From: Mimachlamys varia
Taxonomy: Eukaryota; Mollusca; Bivalvia; Pectinida; Pectinidae
DNA: 64,000 nucleotides
Direction of reading: 5' to 3'
Assembly: GCA_947623455.1 (NCBI GenBank)
Contig: OX392542.1
Location: 14,081,625-14,145,624, forward strand
The stretch's first letter is position 1. Every line of letters begins with the position of its first letter. Of this stretch, positions 1 through 12,123 are shown in pieces. The notes under the pieces are model-generated. The model saw nothing but the letters and a program-made list of their open reading frames with translations. It searched no databases and was not told the origin of the DNA. Made by a program: the position numbers and the translations under genes.

Positions 1-439
1 CCATTTTTAGAATCTGTTCATCTAAAAAAAAACAATTAATTGCACTTTTGTTAATTCTCAGAATTTAGCTCAAACAAATAATGTATTTATCGCGTTTGCT
101 TGTTTATTGCTTGTCCCCGGAGGGTTCATCCGGGGACGTTCAACGGTATCCAACGTTACAATTATGACGTCATAATAAAAAAATGACGTCAACAATCGTT
201 CAATGATATTCATGACCGTATGAATGCCAACTGAATTCGGTAGAGGTATATAGTGCAAATGTCATGCAATGGTTAATATTTGAATATATTAGTAACAATT
301 CACCTATATAATATTGTAACACAGCCAATTAAATTTACGTGTATTCAGAAGGAAGCAATACACCAACATACCCTGTCTCTGGCTCGCTTTCATGCTTATA
401 CAATAATGTCCTGCAGGTAGGGCGTAATAATTGTACCTG

Positions 440-665
440 GTGCTCTGAAGCCAATACAATTGTGCGGGTTTAATCGTTCTTCGGCCACTAGCTCTCCACC
501 TCTGGGTTTCGAGTTCGAAACCCACGTGGGGCAGTAACCAGGTACTGACTGTAGGTTGGTGGTTTTTTCTCCGAGTACTCCGGCTTTCCTGCACCTCCAA
601 AACCTGACACGTCCTTAAACGACCCTGACTATTAATAGGACGTAAAAGAAAATAAACCAACCCAA
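440..665 (-). mobile_element. tRNA-related SINE, bivalve type
   Basis: The minus strand reads TTACGTCCTATTAATAGTCA, GGAGGTGCAGGAAAGCCGG, AGAAAAAACCACCAACCTAC and GTGGGTTTCGAACTCGAAAC. The last resembles a B box. The same core recurs at 12.99 kb. The family is common in bivalve genomes as I recall it. Confidence 0.65.
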
Positions 666-714
666 ACCAAACGTTCTTCGGCCGGTAAATCACATAATGC
701 TGGACGTTAGAGAT

Positions 715-900
715 AACATAACACACACATATGCTGCACCTTTTAAATTTAGTAATAGATACAGTATGCCAAAAATGAATTAAACTGCATCATACAGCTG
801 CTTCGTCCTCCTAGGACTATTTAGTGATGCTAGGGGCCAAAAGGTGGGAATCCAAAATTTATAAACTAATGGAGAAGCATATAACTTTTACAATTTAAAT
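715..900 (+). mobile_element. Dispersed repeat family C copy
   Basis: CACACACATATGCTGCACCT, ATAGATACAGTATGCC, ACTGCATCATACAGCTGCTT and TAGTGATGCTAGGGGCC. The same order occurs at 36.45 and 62.47 kb and, reversed, at 41.08 kb. The class is unknown. Confidence 0.65.
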
Positions 901-1990
901 AAAGTTTTGTAAATCAAATATAAGTATTCCTTAAGAAATGCATTTGAAGGAAAATCAATTAGTTACACCTTTGTCTCATTTTCTATGCCTTGCCTTTTAA
1001 TATAACTTACCAGACATAACCGTTGTTAAGTTATTGTCAGAAGCACGTAATCAGGTGTTACTACCAGTAATCGAATAGGATAAAGACTCTTTTGAGTACC
1101 ATAAAACAATTTAATAAACAGGTTGATAGTGAAAAAGAGATGAAGTTCATTTTTTTCTGAAAGTTGTATTTCTTTCGTAACGTGCATATTAGATATAAGG
1201 TGAGTGGAATATCTAATATATTATTGAACATGTAAATTACGTGCGAGTGATATCGTGGAATCTACTACAAATATGAGTGTTTAGGCTAACAAACCTGTAT
1301 ATTTTACCATAAATCTTCTTTTGATGTTCATTTTCAAGCATTAGATCAAATGAAGACGATTGCAGAAACGCCCTTCATAAATTATACAGATGTGTCAACT
1401 TGTGATTTTGACAAGAGGACTACTTTGATGCTTTAAGTATGTATCTAGCAGATGGAAATGTCTGAAATCGATTGTCGTTCCAAGGCCAAGTTTCATGATT
1501 TTGTTTCACATTTGACCATTCAAATTGTAATGTGTTTTCAATCTTACTATGATTTTTTCAAGGACGCAGGAAATCTTTTCTCGAGCGTAGTCCCTGAAGC
1601 ATTGAAGACGAATTTTCAATTCGAGAAGAAACCACATTCCAATAAAATATATCAGTCATCCTTTTCAATCATGCAGTGAGATAGAGCAGATTCTGTATGC
1701 CTCAACTCTCACGTTGATGACGTGACATTTACTTTGAAGTGACCTAGCTAGATTTACTTGGAGGGTGTTTGTGTGGTAGAGTGTGATTTGTATTCTATTA
1801 TTTACGTTAAATGTTCTATAGTAAGCCCGTGTATCGTATCGAGTTGTATATTAATGGAGATAATGTGTTCGCGTCGGTATAATTGTCAAATTATAGCTAT
1901 AGTTTTAATTTCATACGTACGCGCGGAGTTGAGGTCACGTTAATGTATAAAGAGTTGCCGTTCTTGTTTTGTACTACTGAGTGAATGTCC
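900..1990. other. No gene seen
   Basis: AT-rich sequence with only short, unconvincing open frames; no known motif or repeat recognised. Confidence 0.6.
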
Positions 1991-2034
1991 ATTATAGCGT
2001 AATTGTAAATTGTATTTGTCTATTCGTTTCAGGG

Positions 2035-2285
2035 TTTTTCGTATATCCATAATACAATTTGAAACAGCCATTATGAAATCTCAATTTTTCTTGTCGAGAC
2101 AATGGTGTAACATTTGCAATGAAGCAAAAGATGTTTACCCTTCCGGAACATCTGGTCCTATTCTCTTGCACCACATGGGTCTCCGTGTGAATATACTGTT
2201 GTTCATATTTTGTCCCAAGTTAAATCGATTTTGATTTCGGAGTATGGTTTTGTTGACGCATCGGCATTCTCTGAAGATTTATATT
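2035..2285 (+). mobile_element. Penelope-like element 3' tail copy
   Basis: Shared tail words: CTTCCGGAACATCTGGTCCT, then TTAAATCGATTTTGATTTCG, GAGTATGGTTTTGTTGACGC and ATTCTCTGA. No RT part remains. Confidence 0.7.
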
Positions 2286-2344
2286 ATATCCACGAATAAA
2301 AACACTTATGGACAGTGTATAAAGTAAATTATAATTTCTTATTA

Positions 2345-2575
2345 TAGTTTATTGGGAGGAATCACGTGCCGACACTCTGTTTAACCTTGAGCAAGATACT
2401 GTATTCCGCTTGTTCTAGTCTATTCAGCTGTAAATACGTGGACCGGAAGTGCAAAAACTGTTGAATGCTAGCTGTGAGCTCAGAATGGTACCGCCTAGCT
2501 GTACAGGCCCTTTAACCACGGATCCGGTTTGAGACATCGTACCAACCAGACTGGTATAAAACAGTATACAAGAAC
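2345..2575 (+). mobile_element. SINE body fragment, second family
   Basis: TGAGCAAGATACTGTATTCC and CTTGTTCTAGTCTATTCAGC match the 10.3 kb copy; the later part (AGAATGGTACCGCC) is more diverged. No tRNA head is seen. Confidence 0.5.
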
Positions 2576-3735
2576 CTTGTAATATTGCTTACATCGGATT
2601 AATTTTATATTTGTATACAGTACTGTACATTATAATAACTACGATGACATGCGTTAGTAAGCAGTTAAGTCTAAATACGTCAACATTTTATATAAGGACG
2701 ATGAAGATTTGTGTACAGTATTTGTTAACATAAGTATGTACCCATCATCAGATAAACGACGGCGACATGTTAAACCATGAGCATGACAACTGTTTTAATA
2801 AAAAGACCCTTTTCCAGAACCGATATATAATCAAAGTTCCCCTAATCATTGTGGTTTTTGTCATGAAATAGCATCAATTTATTGACAGTATGCTACATGT
2901 ATATACCTACTTCATCGTGTTGAAGGTTGTGGGAAGCTAAAGAAGAAGAAAACAGGTAAACACCACGTGCAATTTAACGGTCATCTCTGATTGGTTAACA
3001 GTGCTCAAGCAGGTGGTATTGGAAGAGAGAAAGCTTCTTAATGAAAACTGTGTTCACGTGACAATTTAACCCGTGAATGTTTTCGCGACACGTCATGACG
3101 GCATGTCTAGCCGGCAGGTTTTATAAACGACCAAAATCTCACCGATTGTTAGGTAAAAATTAATTTCATTTAGAAAGACCGATTGTGCGGTAATAGTAAA
3201 ATATGTAGATTTTGTATTTCAAAATTATCTCAATATGTTTATCTTTATGTTAATATTGTGAACAACCTAGCGTAGGGAAGATAATAGTTACAGTAACAGT
3301 CAAACGTACACCCTACGTCCGCAGGGTGTCACAGGGGAGATAACACTCAAGGGCATACTTTAAGTAAAAACTTAATTAATTTAAAACTTAAATAATTTAA
3401 AACGACGTTTCAGTTTCAATAATTCAACAGAAAAATGAAGTTAGTTGATTCTAAAATAAACGGGATATGTAGCATCATTCGCGGTTTTTATTTAAACAGA
3501 TTTTTCTTCTCTGATACAAGGCAATATATATGCAAATGAGTCCACACCATGATTTTCGATATCCACAATTTCCTTATATCAAGTGTCTTAAAGGGTGGAT
3601 GGTGGGCTAGACCAATGGAGGTTGTGGGAAACGGACATTCGTTTAGATTGAACGGCAGGGAACGTGAGGTTGACACTCCAACTCCTGATTAGGGTCCGAA
3701 CGCCTAGCTTCTCTCAGTTACCCAAAACTCTCATC
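2575..3735. other. No gene seen
   Basis: Nothing coding. A small hairpin (ACACCCTACGTCCGCAGGGTGT region, about 3307-3330) is the only structure noted. Confidence 0.55.
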
Positions 3736-3739
3736 CCAA

Positions 3740-4456
3740 ACTCTCCCCGTCACCCCGCCCCGCCCCTCCCCGTCAGCCCCACCCCTCCCTCTCCCCGTCA
3801 ACATAGTCTCTTCCTGTCACCCCAGCATCTCCCCTCAATCCAAGCTTCTCCCCGTCACCCCAGCTTCCCCTCGACACTCCATTCTCTCCTCGTCACCCCA
3901 GCCTCTCCCCTGTCACCCCAGCCTCTCCCCTGTCACCCCAGCCTCTCCCCTGTCACCCCAGCCTCTCCCGTGTCACCCCAGCCTCTCCCCTGTCACCCCA
4001 GCCCCTCCCCGTCACCCCAGCCTCTCCCCTGTCACCCCAGCCTCTCCCGTGTCACCCCAGCCTCTCCCCCGTCACCCCAGCCCCTCCCCGTCACCCTAGC
4101 CTCTCCATATCACCCTAGCAACTCCTTGTCACCCAAATTTTCCTCGTCACCCCAGCCTCTCCCGTCACTCAAGTCTCTCCCCGTCACCCCAACCTCTCCC
4201 CGTCACTCCAGCAGTCTCTCGCCGTCAACCCAGCCTCTCCCCGTCACTCCAGTCTCTCCCCGTCACCCCAGCCTCTCCCCGTCACCCAAGCCTCTCCCCA
4301 TCACCCTAGCAACTCCTTGTTACCAAAGATTATCTTCGTCACCCCAGCCTCTCCCCGTCACCCCAGCCTCTCTCGTCACTCCAGTCTCTCCCATCACCCC
4401 AGCCTCTCCCCGTCACCCAGGCTCTCCCGTCACTCAAGCCTTTCCCCGTCACCCCA
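3740..4456 (+). repeat. C-rich minisatellite, about 19-20 bp unit
   Basis: About 35 degenerate units of the type CCAGCCTCTCCCCGTCACC. The long open frame through it (3664-4497) is Pro/Ser/His-rich only because of the repeat and is not a gene. Confidence 0.9.
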
Positions 4457-4503
4457 GCCTGGGCTCGAACCCGCCGGATGCTCTACCACTGAGCTAAATC
4501 CCC
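4457..4503 (-). repeat. tRNA-derived head (A and B boxes, anticodon arm deleted)
   Basis: The minus strand begins GGGGATTTAGCTCAGTGGTA, continues GAGCATCC, then GGCGGGTTCGAGCCC. These are the 5' acceptor strand and D arm (A box) of a tRNA, then a T-loop B box after far too short a gap. The anticodon arm and 3' acceptor strand are missing, so it is not a functional tRNA. It abuts the minisatellite. Confidence 0.7.
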
Positions 4504-4504
4504 T

Positions 4505-6165
4505 CTAGTTTGAACTGGAAAAAGCCCTTAATTGATAATGTGTTCAATTTAATCTGCCAAATATATATATATCGTATTTAGAGTGAAAAGTACTGAAAAC
4601 CATGACATACAGGAAACAATCAACAGGAAACTTCTTTGGCAATCGTGTGACAGACCCATTGAACTGAGGTGGCATCAGCACCAACTCTAAACTGTTTCAA
4701 AGGACGATTGAACAAGCTCTGGAGAAACCATACCAGAAAATGTACAGCTTCTTTCTGGTAACAGACACAGGATATGTAGTGTTAATAGTGTTGGCAGATT
4801 CATGTCGTTTTTTACCCAATAATAATTAGTCAACTGTGACAATAGAAACACTAACATTGCTTTTTCACGCTTACGTTTTTAACCCGTGGCTGAACCAGTG
4901 ACTGAAGTTTTTATCATAAGTGTTCATATATATCAGTATAGGAAGTAAACTAATTTATCGTGCGCAACCGGAAAGTACAAATAACAAGTTAGTGTGTACC
5001 ACAATGAGCCATCTCTATAAGCCTGAGCTGGCTTCCAACTATGGAAAATTCAGTAATTCAGTGATAGTTTGACTGGATAAGGAAGTGATGCAAAGAAGTT
5101 CAATGTTAAAGCCAAGACTGTCGGAGTTATGCCGCTTTGTATGATATGACAAGCACTCTATATCAATATAAAATACATGAGTTTTTTTTCTTTTTATTGA
5201 GAAGTTGGGTTTTTTTCATTCGTCATAAGGAAAACTTTAATAAAATACTAAACATAATTGATATGACTTACAAAAGGTGACCATATTGAATATAATTATA
5301 GAAATATCAAAGTGTCCCTACATGTACCTACATCATAGAACAGGTAATGACCTGTATGTACATGTATCATGACCTGTATGTATCAATTCTATAGTATAGA
5401 ACCCTGTCCCACTGCACTGTGACCTGTCGTATAGAGATGTGCTATAGTGTCTCATAAGTCAACACTGGCTGGATGGCAATATATTTTTACTGATTTTAAG
5501 TAAAATTAATTATTTTATGATTTTGTGATATTTTTATGATGTATATTGACATGTGACACTTTCAAGGTTCAAATTCGGGATTGGTCCCGTCGGGTTTCTT
5601 TATAAACTCCGATTACTTCTCAGTGCTGATTACTATATATTATTATTTTCTTGTTTATTATTTCTGATTAAAATTTTGCACTGTATCGTTTTCTGTTTAC
5701 AAATACATGTAGTTCTAAATCTGAAAGGCTTGGTGTCTATAAGGCCTTTTTTCGGCACGGTGTATTCGGATTTTCACTTTCTTAATTTCTTGATAGTTTT
5801 ATTTTTGTGCATGTCATACGGTTGGACATTATTGAATAAATAAAGCATATACTGTGGCCCAAAAAGGCCTTATACACATTCTGGTATTTTTCGGGGGGGG
5901 GGGGGCAGTGTTACGCGACAGTTATCCTCCCCCTTGCTGCCCAACTTGACTCGGTCTACATACGTGTGGCATGTCCTAGGTCTGGTAATACGGAGTGACA
6001 TGGTAGGTCTATAGTCTTCCATTGACATGTATAAATGAGGCGATGTAAGTAAATGCCTGTCAGCATGTGCTAAAACGTACACACTCACACATGTCAGATA
6101 CATGTAAAAAAGAGACACATTTAACCTGCTAGCTGTGTACAATATTCAAGATGTCTTCTCTAGGT
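4505..6165. other. No gene seen
   Basis: Short direct repeats of TGACCTGTATGTA near 5345-5375 and a run of 13 G at about 5894. The 96-residue plus frame at 5553-5843 is hydrophobic and T-rich; I do not accept it as a gene. Confidence 0.55.
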
Positions 6166-6169
6166 AAAT

Positions 6170-6315
6170 CCCTCTTCACCCTACTTTTTTCTCTCCCTTT
6201 CCCACCCCTACACATTCTCTACTAATCATTATCATGTATTGCGGAGAGGACTATTTTAAGTTGTAATAGCTTGTTGTCAAATCCATTTGTATACTTTACA
6301 ATAAAATATATTTAA
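6170..6315 (+). mobile_element. Possible LINE 3' end
   Basis: TTGTATACTTTACAATAAAA and the AT-rich tail resemble the 3' UTR of non-LTR elements. No coding remnant was found upstream, so this is weak. Confidence 0.3.
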
Positions 6316-6512
6316 ACTTAAACTATATTCAAGGTTTTGGGGGTTTTTTTCAATTTTTTTTTCATTTTTTTTTTTTTTTACTTTTTAAACGTCTGAAATG
6401 AACATCTATTTGTAAGTGCTATCGATTACATTTTAATAGTAAATAACAGCAAACGACTGCTGAAGTAATAACGACATTACGGACAAATAAATTATCAAAA
6501 TTTCGAGGCAAT

Positions 6513-6709
6513 CAGGCCCCGGTTTCATCAGCGTTCCTTAACTTAAGGAAATTCCTTAACTTAAAATTCTCAATAGGAAAGCATTACAGAATTTAAGGAG
6601 AAAATCCTTAGTTAAGAAACTTTCCTTAAATTCTGTAATGCTTTCCTGTGGAAATGTTTAAGTTAAGGAGTTTCCTTAAGTTAAGGAACGTTGATGAAAC
6701 CAGGGCCTG
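6513..6709. repeat. Fold-back (MITE-like) element, about 197 bp
   Basis: Starts CAGGCCCCGGTTTCATCA and ends TGATGAAACCAGGGCCTG. The arms are nearly complementary along the whole length (CCTTAACTTAAGGAA and GGAAAGCATTACAGAATTTA in each), so it can fold to a long hairpin. No clear target-site duplication was seen. Confidence 0.85.
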
Positions 6710-6714
6710 GTCCT

Positions 6715-8860
6715 TTATCAAGACACAAAATATTACAAACTTTACATCATATGCATAAAACAGTAAACAATTTTACTATAAATAATACATATACAGATGT
6801 ACTTATTAATTAACCTAACAAAATACCCGGTTAGGGTGTCAAAGTGACCATTGAAAAACACTTTAAACATTTGTCCAGTGACTTATATTAACACAATAAA
6901 ACATTGGTGGCAATTCATACATTATATGTTTAAAATATATATCAGTCATAAATCGTATATTGATACCAATTTACTATGACAATTGGTGACGACATCACGA
7001 AGACATGAAAACAGTTGCATGTACTATAGAAACAGTATATAATAGTTTTACATGTATGTACGCTTCAAAGTATTAAACGAGAAAATTCATCCTTGACAAA
7101 CATAGAATTAAAAATATCAAGTCATTCAAGTTTGTTAAAAGACCCTGTCAAAGCAAATGCTACGAAAACTGTTAAAACCGTTGTTCTAATAAGGTATATG
7201 TAATACATGGATATGTATGTACATGTACATATATGTGACTTTTGTATACCTGGGTCAAAAGTATATACATGCCCACAGGGGAGAGGGGACGTCTGCCTTA
7301 TATAAGTTATATGTATGTAGTCGCCAAACAACAACATAAGGTTTTATTATGATACAAAGGTAAACTCGGGACAGTAAACGTCATACAGTCGTCGCCGGCT
7401 ATTTTTAGACATGTTGATGGGTTTGTCTACTGTAGATATACGCTGGACATGCAGTTTATGAACTTACATGAACTAAAAAGTAAGTATTGTTTTCATATTC
7501 TTTTGATATATCTGGCGTCTGTTTCCTACTTAAATGCATATATGCATATTCTTTGTTATTTCATAAATTAAATAAATTACATCGTATAATAATTATATTT
7601 GTATATAACAGAGACATTTTGTGTGTCTTGCCATTAACAAAGGGCATCGGTGCGTGCATGACGGTATATATAAAGTTATTAATTGTTATGAGGGCAAAAT
7701 AGAAAAAAAATAAGAATATGCAAACTTGCCATCTTAAGTAAATGTTATCCGTAAAAGAAACATGTTCAGTGTAGGTGTTTTGTGAAAATGAAACTTAGAA
7801 ATCAATAATCAAAACAATGCTTTTGATTGTATTAAGTTTGATTGCCGAACTCTCATCAATTAACTAATTAACATATTTAAATATGTCAAGATAATAATAA
7901 TAAAATGGTAATTGTAATACAATGTATTCTAAGACAGACAATTAAATAATGTAAAGAAAATTCAAATTTAATCTTAACAATGTTTAGCATTGTATAAAAG
8001 ACACACGATATAAGCATGTTTATAATCTAGAATAAGATATAGCCGATACATATACATGTAATGCACTATACACATGTTTCGTTCTTCTAGGACTCGTCAG
8101 TGTTACTAAGCAAATTCGTTAAATGTGAAGCCTAGAAGTCGACTGAGGAAACAAAACTGGCCAGAAGAAATGTCCAAATCTAGATAGGGAGGTTAACTCG
8201 CCCTATAATTCTATACATTTTGTGCTTTGCAAATATTGAATTATGTAAAATTACTCTAAAGCGCTCCATAACATGTGGATAATAATTTGATACTAACAAT
8301 GCATCAATAAAGAACTTATTACAATCTAAGCTAATGTGATAATATGAAAATGCATATTATTAGATATATACTAGATAAATAAAATGTCAGTATATACATG
8401 TCGTCTAAGTTGAGACCATTAATTGCAGACGTGAAATTCAAATGTTTCTTGAATTTGGCCAGAGTACTTGTTTTTCTGATAGCGGATGGTAAGCTATTCC
8501 ATAACGTGGCCGAAACTCACCCAAGCAACTTACACCAGAGACGTATAAAGCCACGTCTCTGCTTACACTTACAATTCTGTATTTAGTATTTAAGTTTCAG
8601 CCACTGTAATTCTATACTACTGTTTTAAAAATAACTAATCGTAATAGATAAGTTCATTTTTAAAGTGAAGTAAGAGTAGTTACCATACACGACAACAGAA
8701 ATATATCAACATGGGTACCATGTATGGTTAAAGGGAGATAACTGTAGTGCAATATGTACAAAGAAAACATGCATGCTAACTTATCAAAGTGACAGGAACT
8801 TGATAATTTGTTACAGCTAGATTTGCATCTAAACTATGGTGTTTACAGTAATTTTACACG
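6715..8860. other. No gene seen
   Basis: AT-rich; may hold the promoter and first exon of the methyltransferase gene, but I could not place them. Confidence 0.5.
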
Positions 8861-8863
8861 ATT

Positions 8864-8967
8864 GGGGGGAGGGTTAGTTCAATTTTCGTTAATTATATTC
8901 CCCTCAATGGTAGCCTTAATGACCATTGAGGGGGCATTTTTATTGAAAATTGAACTATTCCTCCCCC
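8864..8967. repeat. Inverted repeat upstream of the methyltransferase gene
   Basis: Outer arms GGGGGGAGGGTTAGTTCAAT and ATTGAACTATTCCTCCCCC; inner arms CCCCTCAATGGT and ACCATTGAGGGG around a 9-base loop. It lies about 160-260 bp before the start codon. Confidence 0.85.
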
Positions 8968-9127
8968 TATACGTTTTTTTTATTCTCTCAATACCTTAGT
9001 GTATGTTCAAAACTAGCTGTAAGAAATATTCAGGTCCCTGTGATCGTAACATCATTGTTTGTATCTCATTATTTCGTGTGTTTTATTTGTCCAGCTGACA
9101 GATTGGAGGGATCCTTTCTACGGAGAA

Positions 9128-10195
9128 ATGGTCAACACAACTAATACTTATATAAAGATTCGTTTTTCATTCGTGTTTTTGACAAGTATTGTGTCACTCT
9201 ATATGTTAATGACGTATATATATCACCATAGTGACATCCTGATAGGAAATGACGTATCCAGTGGACAGGAAGTGACTTATGATAATATTTTTGCTATCGT
9301 TCACAAGCAAAAATCAGAATTAACAGGAAGTGACGACAAGTTTCTCAAGTGTAGTCATATAACATATGGCGGGAATATACTGGCTGGACTCAATGACGTC
9401 ACAACCCTGCAATATAGTCCGGAAAGACAGTTTATACCGACACGAGAATCCGAACCATGTGATGAAGGGATTGTTCCTTCTGATTTGGAATTGAACATTC
9501 GGGAATATAGACACGGATTAAAGTGCGTTAAAAACTTCCAAGAAGAATATTTGATTTCGCAAAATGCTTTTTGGGCTGAAGACACGCATTTAATTCGTCA
9601 AAATCATCATTCATACCTAACTAGAAACAGCATTGTGGTGGAAATTGGCGGGAATGTTGGCGAAGACGCATCTGCCATTTTGAGAAAACACAAACCCAAT
9701 ACGTACGTCTTGCTTGAACCTGTCCTTCCACTGTATAACCAACTAATGAGGACTTTTAAGAAAACAAGAAACATGTTCATATATAACTTTGGACTAGGGA
9801 AGAAGCTTTCCTACTTCCATGTAAATATGGAAGGTCATGTAGGTGAAGCGACGTCACAGTTCACGGGGTCAAATTCAGGCGATTGCCTCATCAAGGTTAT
9901 CAACGCTACACAGTTCATGCTTAAATTGGGCGTCGGCTGTTTCGACGTAGATTTGTTGATAATTCACTGTGAAGGTTGTGAGTTGGACGTGCTGGAGTCC
10001 CTGATATCATCAAGTCTAATAAAACGCGTCAAACACGTGCAGTTTGCATCTCATCCAACACTAGAACACTTACCAAACCCTGTCACTAGGTACTGCGAAA
10101 TCATCCAAATATTGTCAAGAACACATGTACCCTCGTACAGATACGGATTTGTCTGGGAGTCTTGGACTAAACGTGATTTGACACAGGAAATTTAA
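9128..10195 (+). CDS. FkbM-family methyltransferase domain protein, type II membrane
   Basis: Seen: 355 residues in one exon. The start ATG at 9128 has a good context (AAATGG). A splice acceptor (TTTATTTGTCCAG) ends at 9094, so an upstream exon probably exists; it may be untranslated or add residues, because the frame is open back to it. TM helix at about 12-32, then a luminal stalk and the FkbM domain at about 165-330: SAM-binding VEIGGNVGE (171-179), acidic LLEP loop with E197, and the IIHCEGCELDVL strand (278-289) in place of the usual KIDVEG-E. Known: FkbM domains are SAM-dependent O-methyltransferases, often of sugars, and are expanded in molluscs. Inferred: Golgi or ER enzyme. The substrate is unknown. 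Confidence 0.88.
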   Translation: MVNTTNTYIKIRFSFVFLTSIVSLYMLMTYIYHHSDILIGNDVSSGQEVTYDNIFAIVHKQKSELTGSDDKFLKCSHITYGGNILAGLNDVTTLQYSPERQFIPTRESEPCDEGIVPSDLELNIREYRHGLKCVKNFQEEYLISQNAFWAEDTHLIRQNHHSYLTRNSIVVEIGGNVGEDASAILRKHKPNTYVLLEPVLPLYNQLMRTFKKTRNMFIYNFGLGKKLSYFHVNMEGHVGEATSQFTGSNSGDCLIKVINATQFMLKLGVGCFDVDLLIIHCEGCELDVLESLISSSLIKRVKHVQFASHPTLEHLPNPVTRYCEIIQILSRTHVPSYRYGFVWESWTKRDLTQEI

Positions 10196-10234
10196 GCTTT
10201 TTTTTATGTGAAAACTTAACAGGACATGATCTGT

Positions 10235-10490
10235 GAAAGACTAAGACAGGTATTGGTAGGACGTCTAGCTTCTGACGGAAGGGTTGCGAGTTCGAGTCAC
10301 TGTATGGCACTGTGTTCGCTTGTTGTAGTCTATTCAGCTGTGAATCAGAACATGGTTTGGCAGTGCTAGAAATTGAAGAAAAATAACCATGAGCGTCGAA
10401 ATGGCAGTACCGACTTAATGCTTAGATATTAGCTGGTTGCTAAGGCGCCGTATAACAGCGGATACTAATTTTGTGAACAGCTATATGTGA
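10235..10490 (+). mobile_element. tRNA-derived SINE, second family
   Basis: A worn A box (TTGGTAGGACG), a B-box-like GGTTGCGAGTTCGAGTCAC, then body words CTTGTTGTAGTCTATTCAGC, CCATGAGCGTCGAAATGGCA and AGCTGGTTGC. It lies just 3' of the methyltransferase gene. Confidence 0.6.
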
Positions 10491-10494
10491 CGAC

Positions 10495-12120
10495 TCGGGA
10501 ACTAAGTCGCGTTGAAGTAGTATATAAATAATATCATTATTATGAAGAGGCTACATGTATAAATGTCGGTCGATTCAGGGAGAATAACTCGCTAAAGAAC
10601 AGTATATTCCGTGTCGGTAGAACGTAAAACACCTGATTTTGAGTGATTAACTTGATACAGATAACGTTTGACCAACTTTATGGTAGCATCTTAATTTTTT
10701 ATTCTTGGATAATTTTCCTCCAAGTGAAATTTTGCTTCATTTGCTATTGTGGAGTCAATAACATTGTTGTTCTCCAAAAATCTGTCATACACAGGTATTC
10801 CTTATTCGATTTTTATTGATACATCTCTCCAATCAATCCCTCTTTTTTGTTTTTTGGCAAGCCTACAACGGAAACAAATTAACTCAAGATGAATGATTGT
10901 AAACACGGCAGCAACAATTCTCCCAATCTCTTACCAACTTTTTATGAAATAGATTTATGTACAATTATCGCAAATGAGAACTTTATAATGTGATAAATGT
11001 CAAATATTGAACATTTAAACCTACTTTCATCCAAACCCCACCAAATAATCATAATTCTTATAGCTACCTCAAAAAATAACATAAGTATTTACATTATATT
11101 TTGCATTTGAATACATCCAATAAAAACGTTAGTCTTTATTTGTGTTGATAATACTTATTCAGATTGAATTATGACACTAATTGTATTTAATCATTTTTAC
11201 GCATGCATCAGCAACAACTCAAATACGTTGCAGTTCTCTTGTGAGCTTGAAAACTAATACCTGAAATGTACAGCTTATATACAATGTAAAGTGTACTATA
11301 TTTTGTAAAATTGTGTTTAATTTGATGTGTGAACCACAACCAATTAAAAGGTGTTGTCGATGGCACAGTAGAGGTTACACAACTAGTGATTGGTGGATAT
11401 GGTATTTTTGTATCAGTAATGACGCTTTAAGGAACCAAACAATGGCCGTCAGCGAATAATTATTGTTCTGAAGCGTGAACGGCGCCATATTTGAACAAAT
11501 ATCAATCCGCCGAGCCTTTTTCATTGCGTACACGCTAATATATTCCCAGTCAGAGTCTACTAAGCTCAAGAAGGGAGAGGTGTAAATATACTGCTTTATA
11601 CCCCCTACCAGTACAATGATAAGCTCATTATGATGGGCTGACAGGGTGAGATATTGAGAACGCATTATATTATTTCCCCGCACTTGTGAACGTATAGGTA
11701 TAATGCATTTTCTCAAAAGGACGTCCTTTGTGGCCAGGTGACATCGGTAACCAGATATAGAAACCCAACAAAAGTGATCCACGAGAGGAAGAGGTCCGTC
11801 ATACACAATTCAGTAAAAACCTACGAAAAAATATTTTGGGAATAAAAACAACATATCAAGCATAAAGCTGCATATAAGAGAGCCAATGGCGATATCTTTG
11901 TTTCAAATTACTTTTTTTTCCGCATAATTTTAAAGTTAAAGGTGTCCTCCTCCAAATCTTCTGTTTACGTTTTCTACAGACACATTACAATGATTACGAT
12001 GATTTTAGAAGTCGTTTAAAAAATACGATGTTTAATTGACGATTTTTCTTGGATGAAGAAGTATATAAGGTAGTAGTTAATAGACGTTAAACAGTTAATT
12101 AAGGAATGACCACAATTTTT
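10495..12120. other. No gene seen
   Basis: A 143-residue minus frame at 11806-11375 has no recognisable domain and no splice context; probably chance. Confidence 0.5.
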
Positions 12121-12123
12121 TTG

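Noticed and set aside
3664..4497. 277-residue Pro/Ser/His open frame
   Set aside because: Wholly produced by the 20 bp C-rich minisatellite; no start or splice context.
4457..4503. tRNA gene
   Set aside because: The anticodon arm and 3' acceptor strand are missing, so it cannot be a working tRNA.
5553..5843. 96-residue hydrophobic frame
   Set aside because: T-rich composition explains the Leu/Phe content; no recognisable family.
9059..9127. 23-residue upstream extension of the methyltransferase frame
   Set aside because: Most of it precedes the acceptor at 9094 and includes the polypyrimidine tract; only the last 11 codons could be exon.
11375..11806. 143-residue minus frame
   Set aside because: No domain, signal peptide or splice sites that would join it to another exon.
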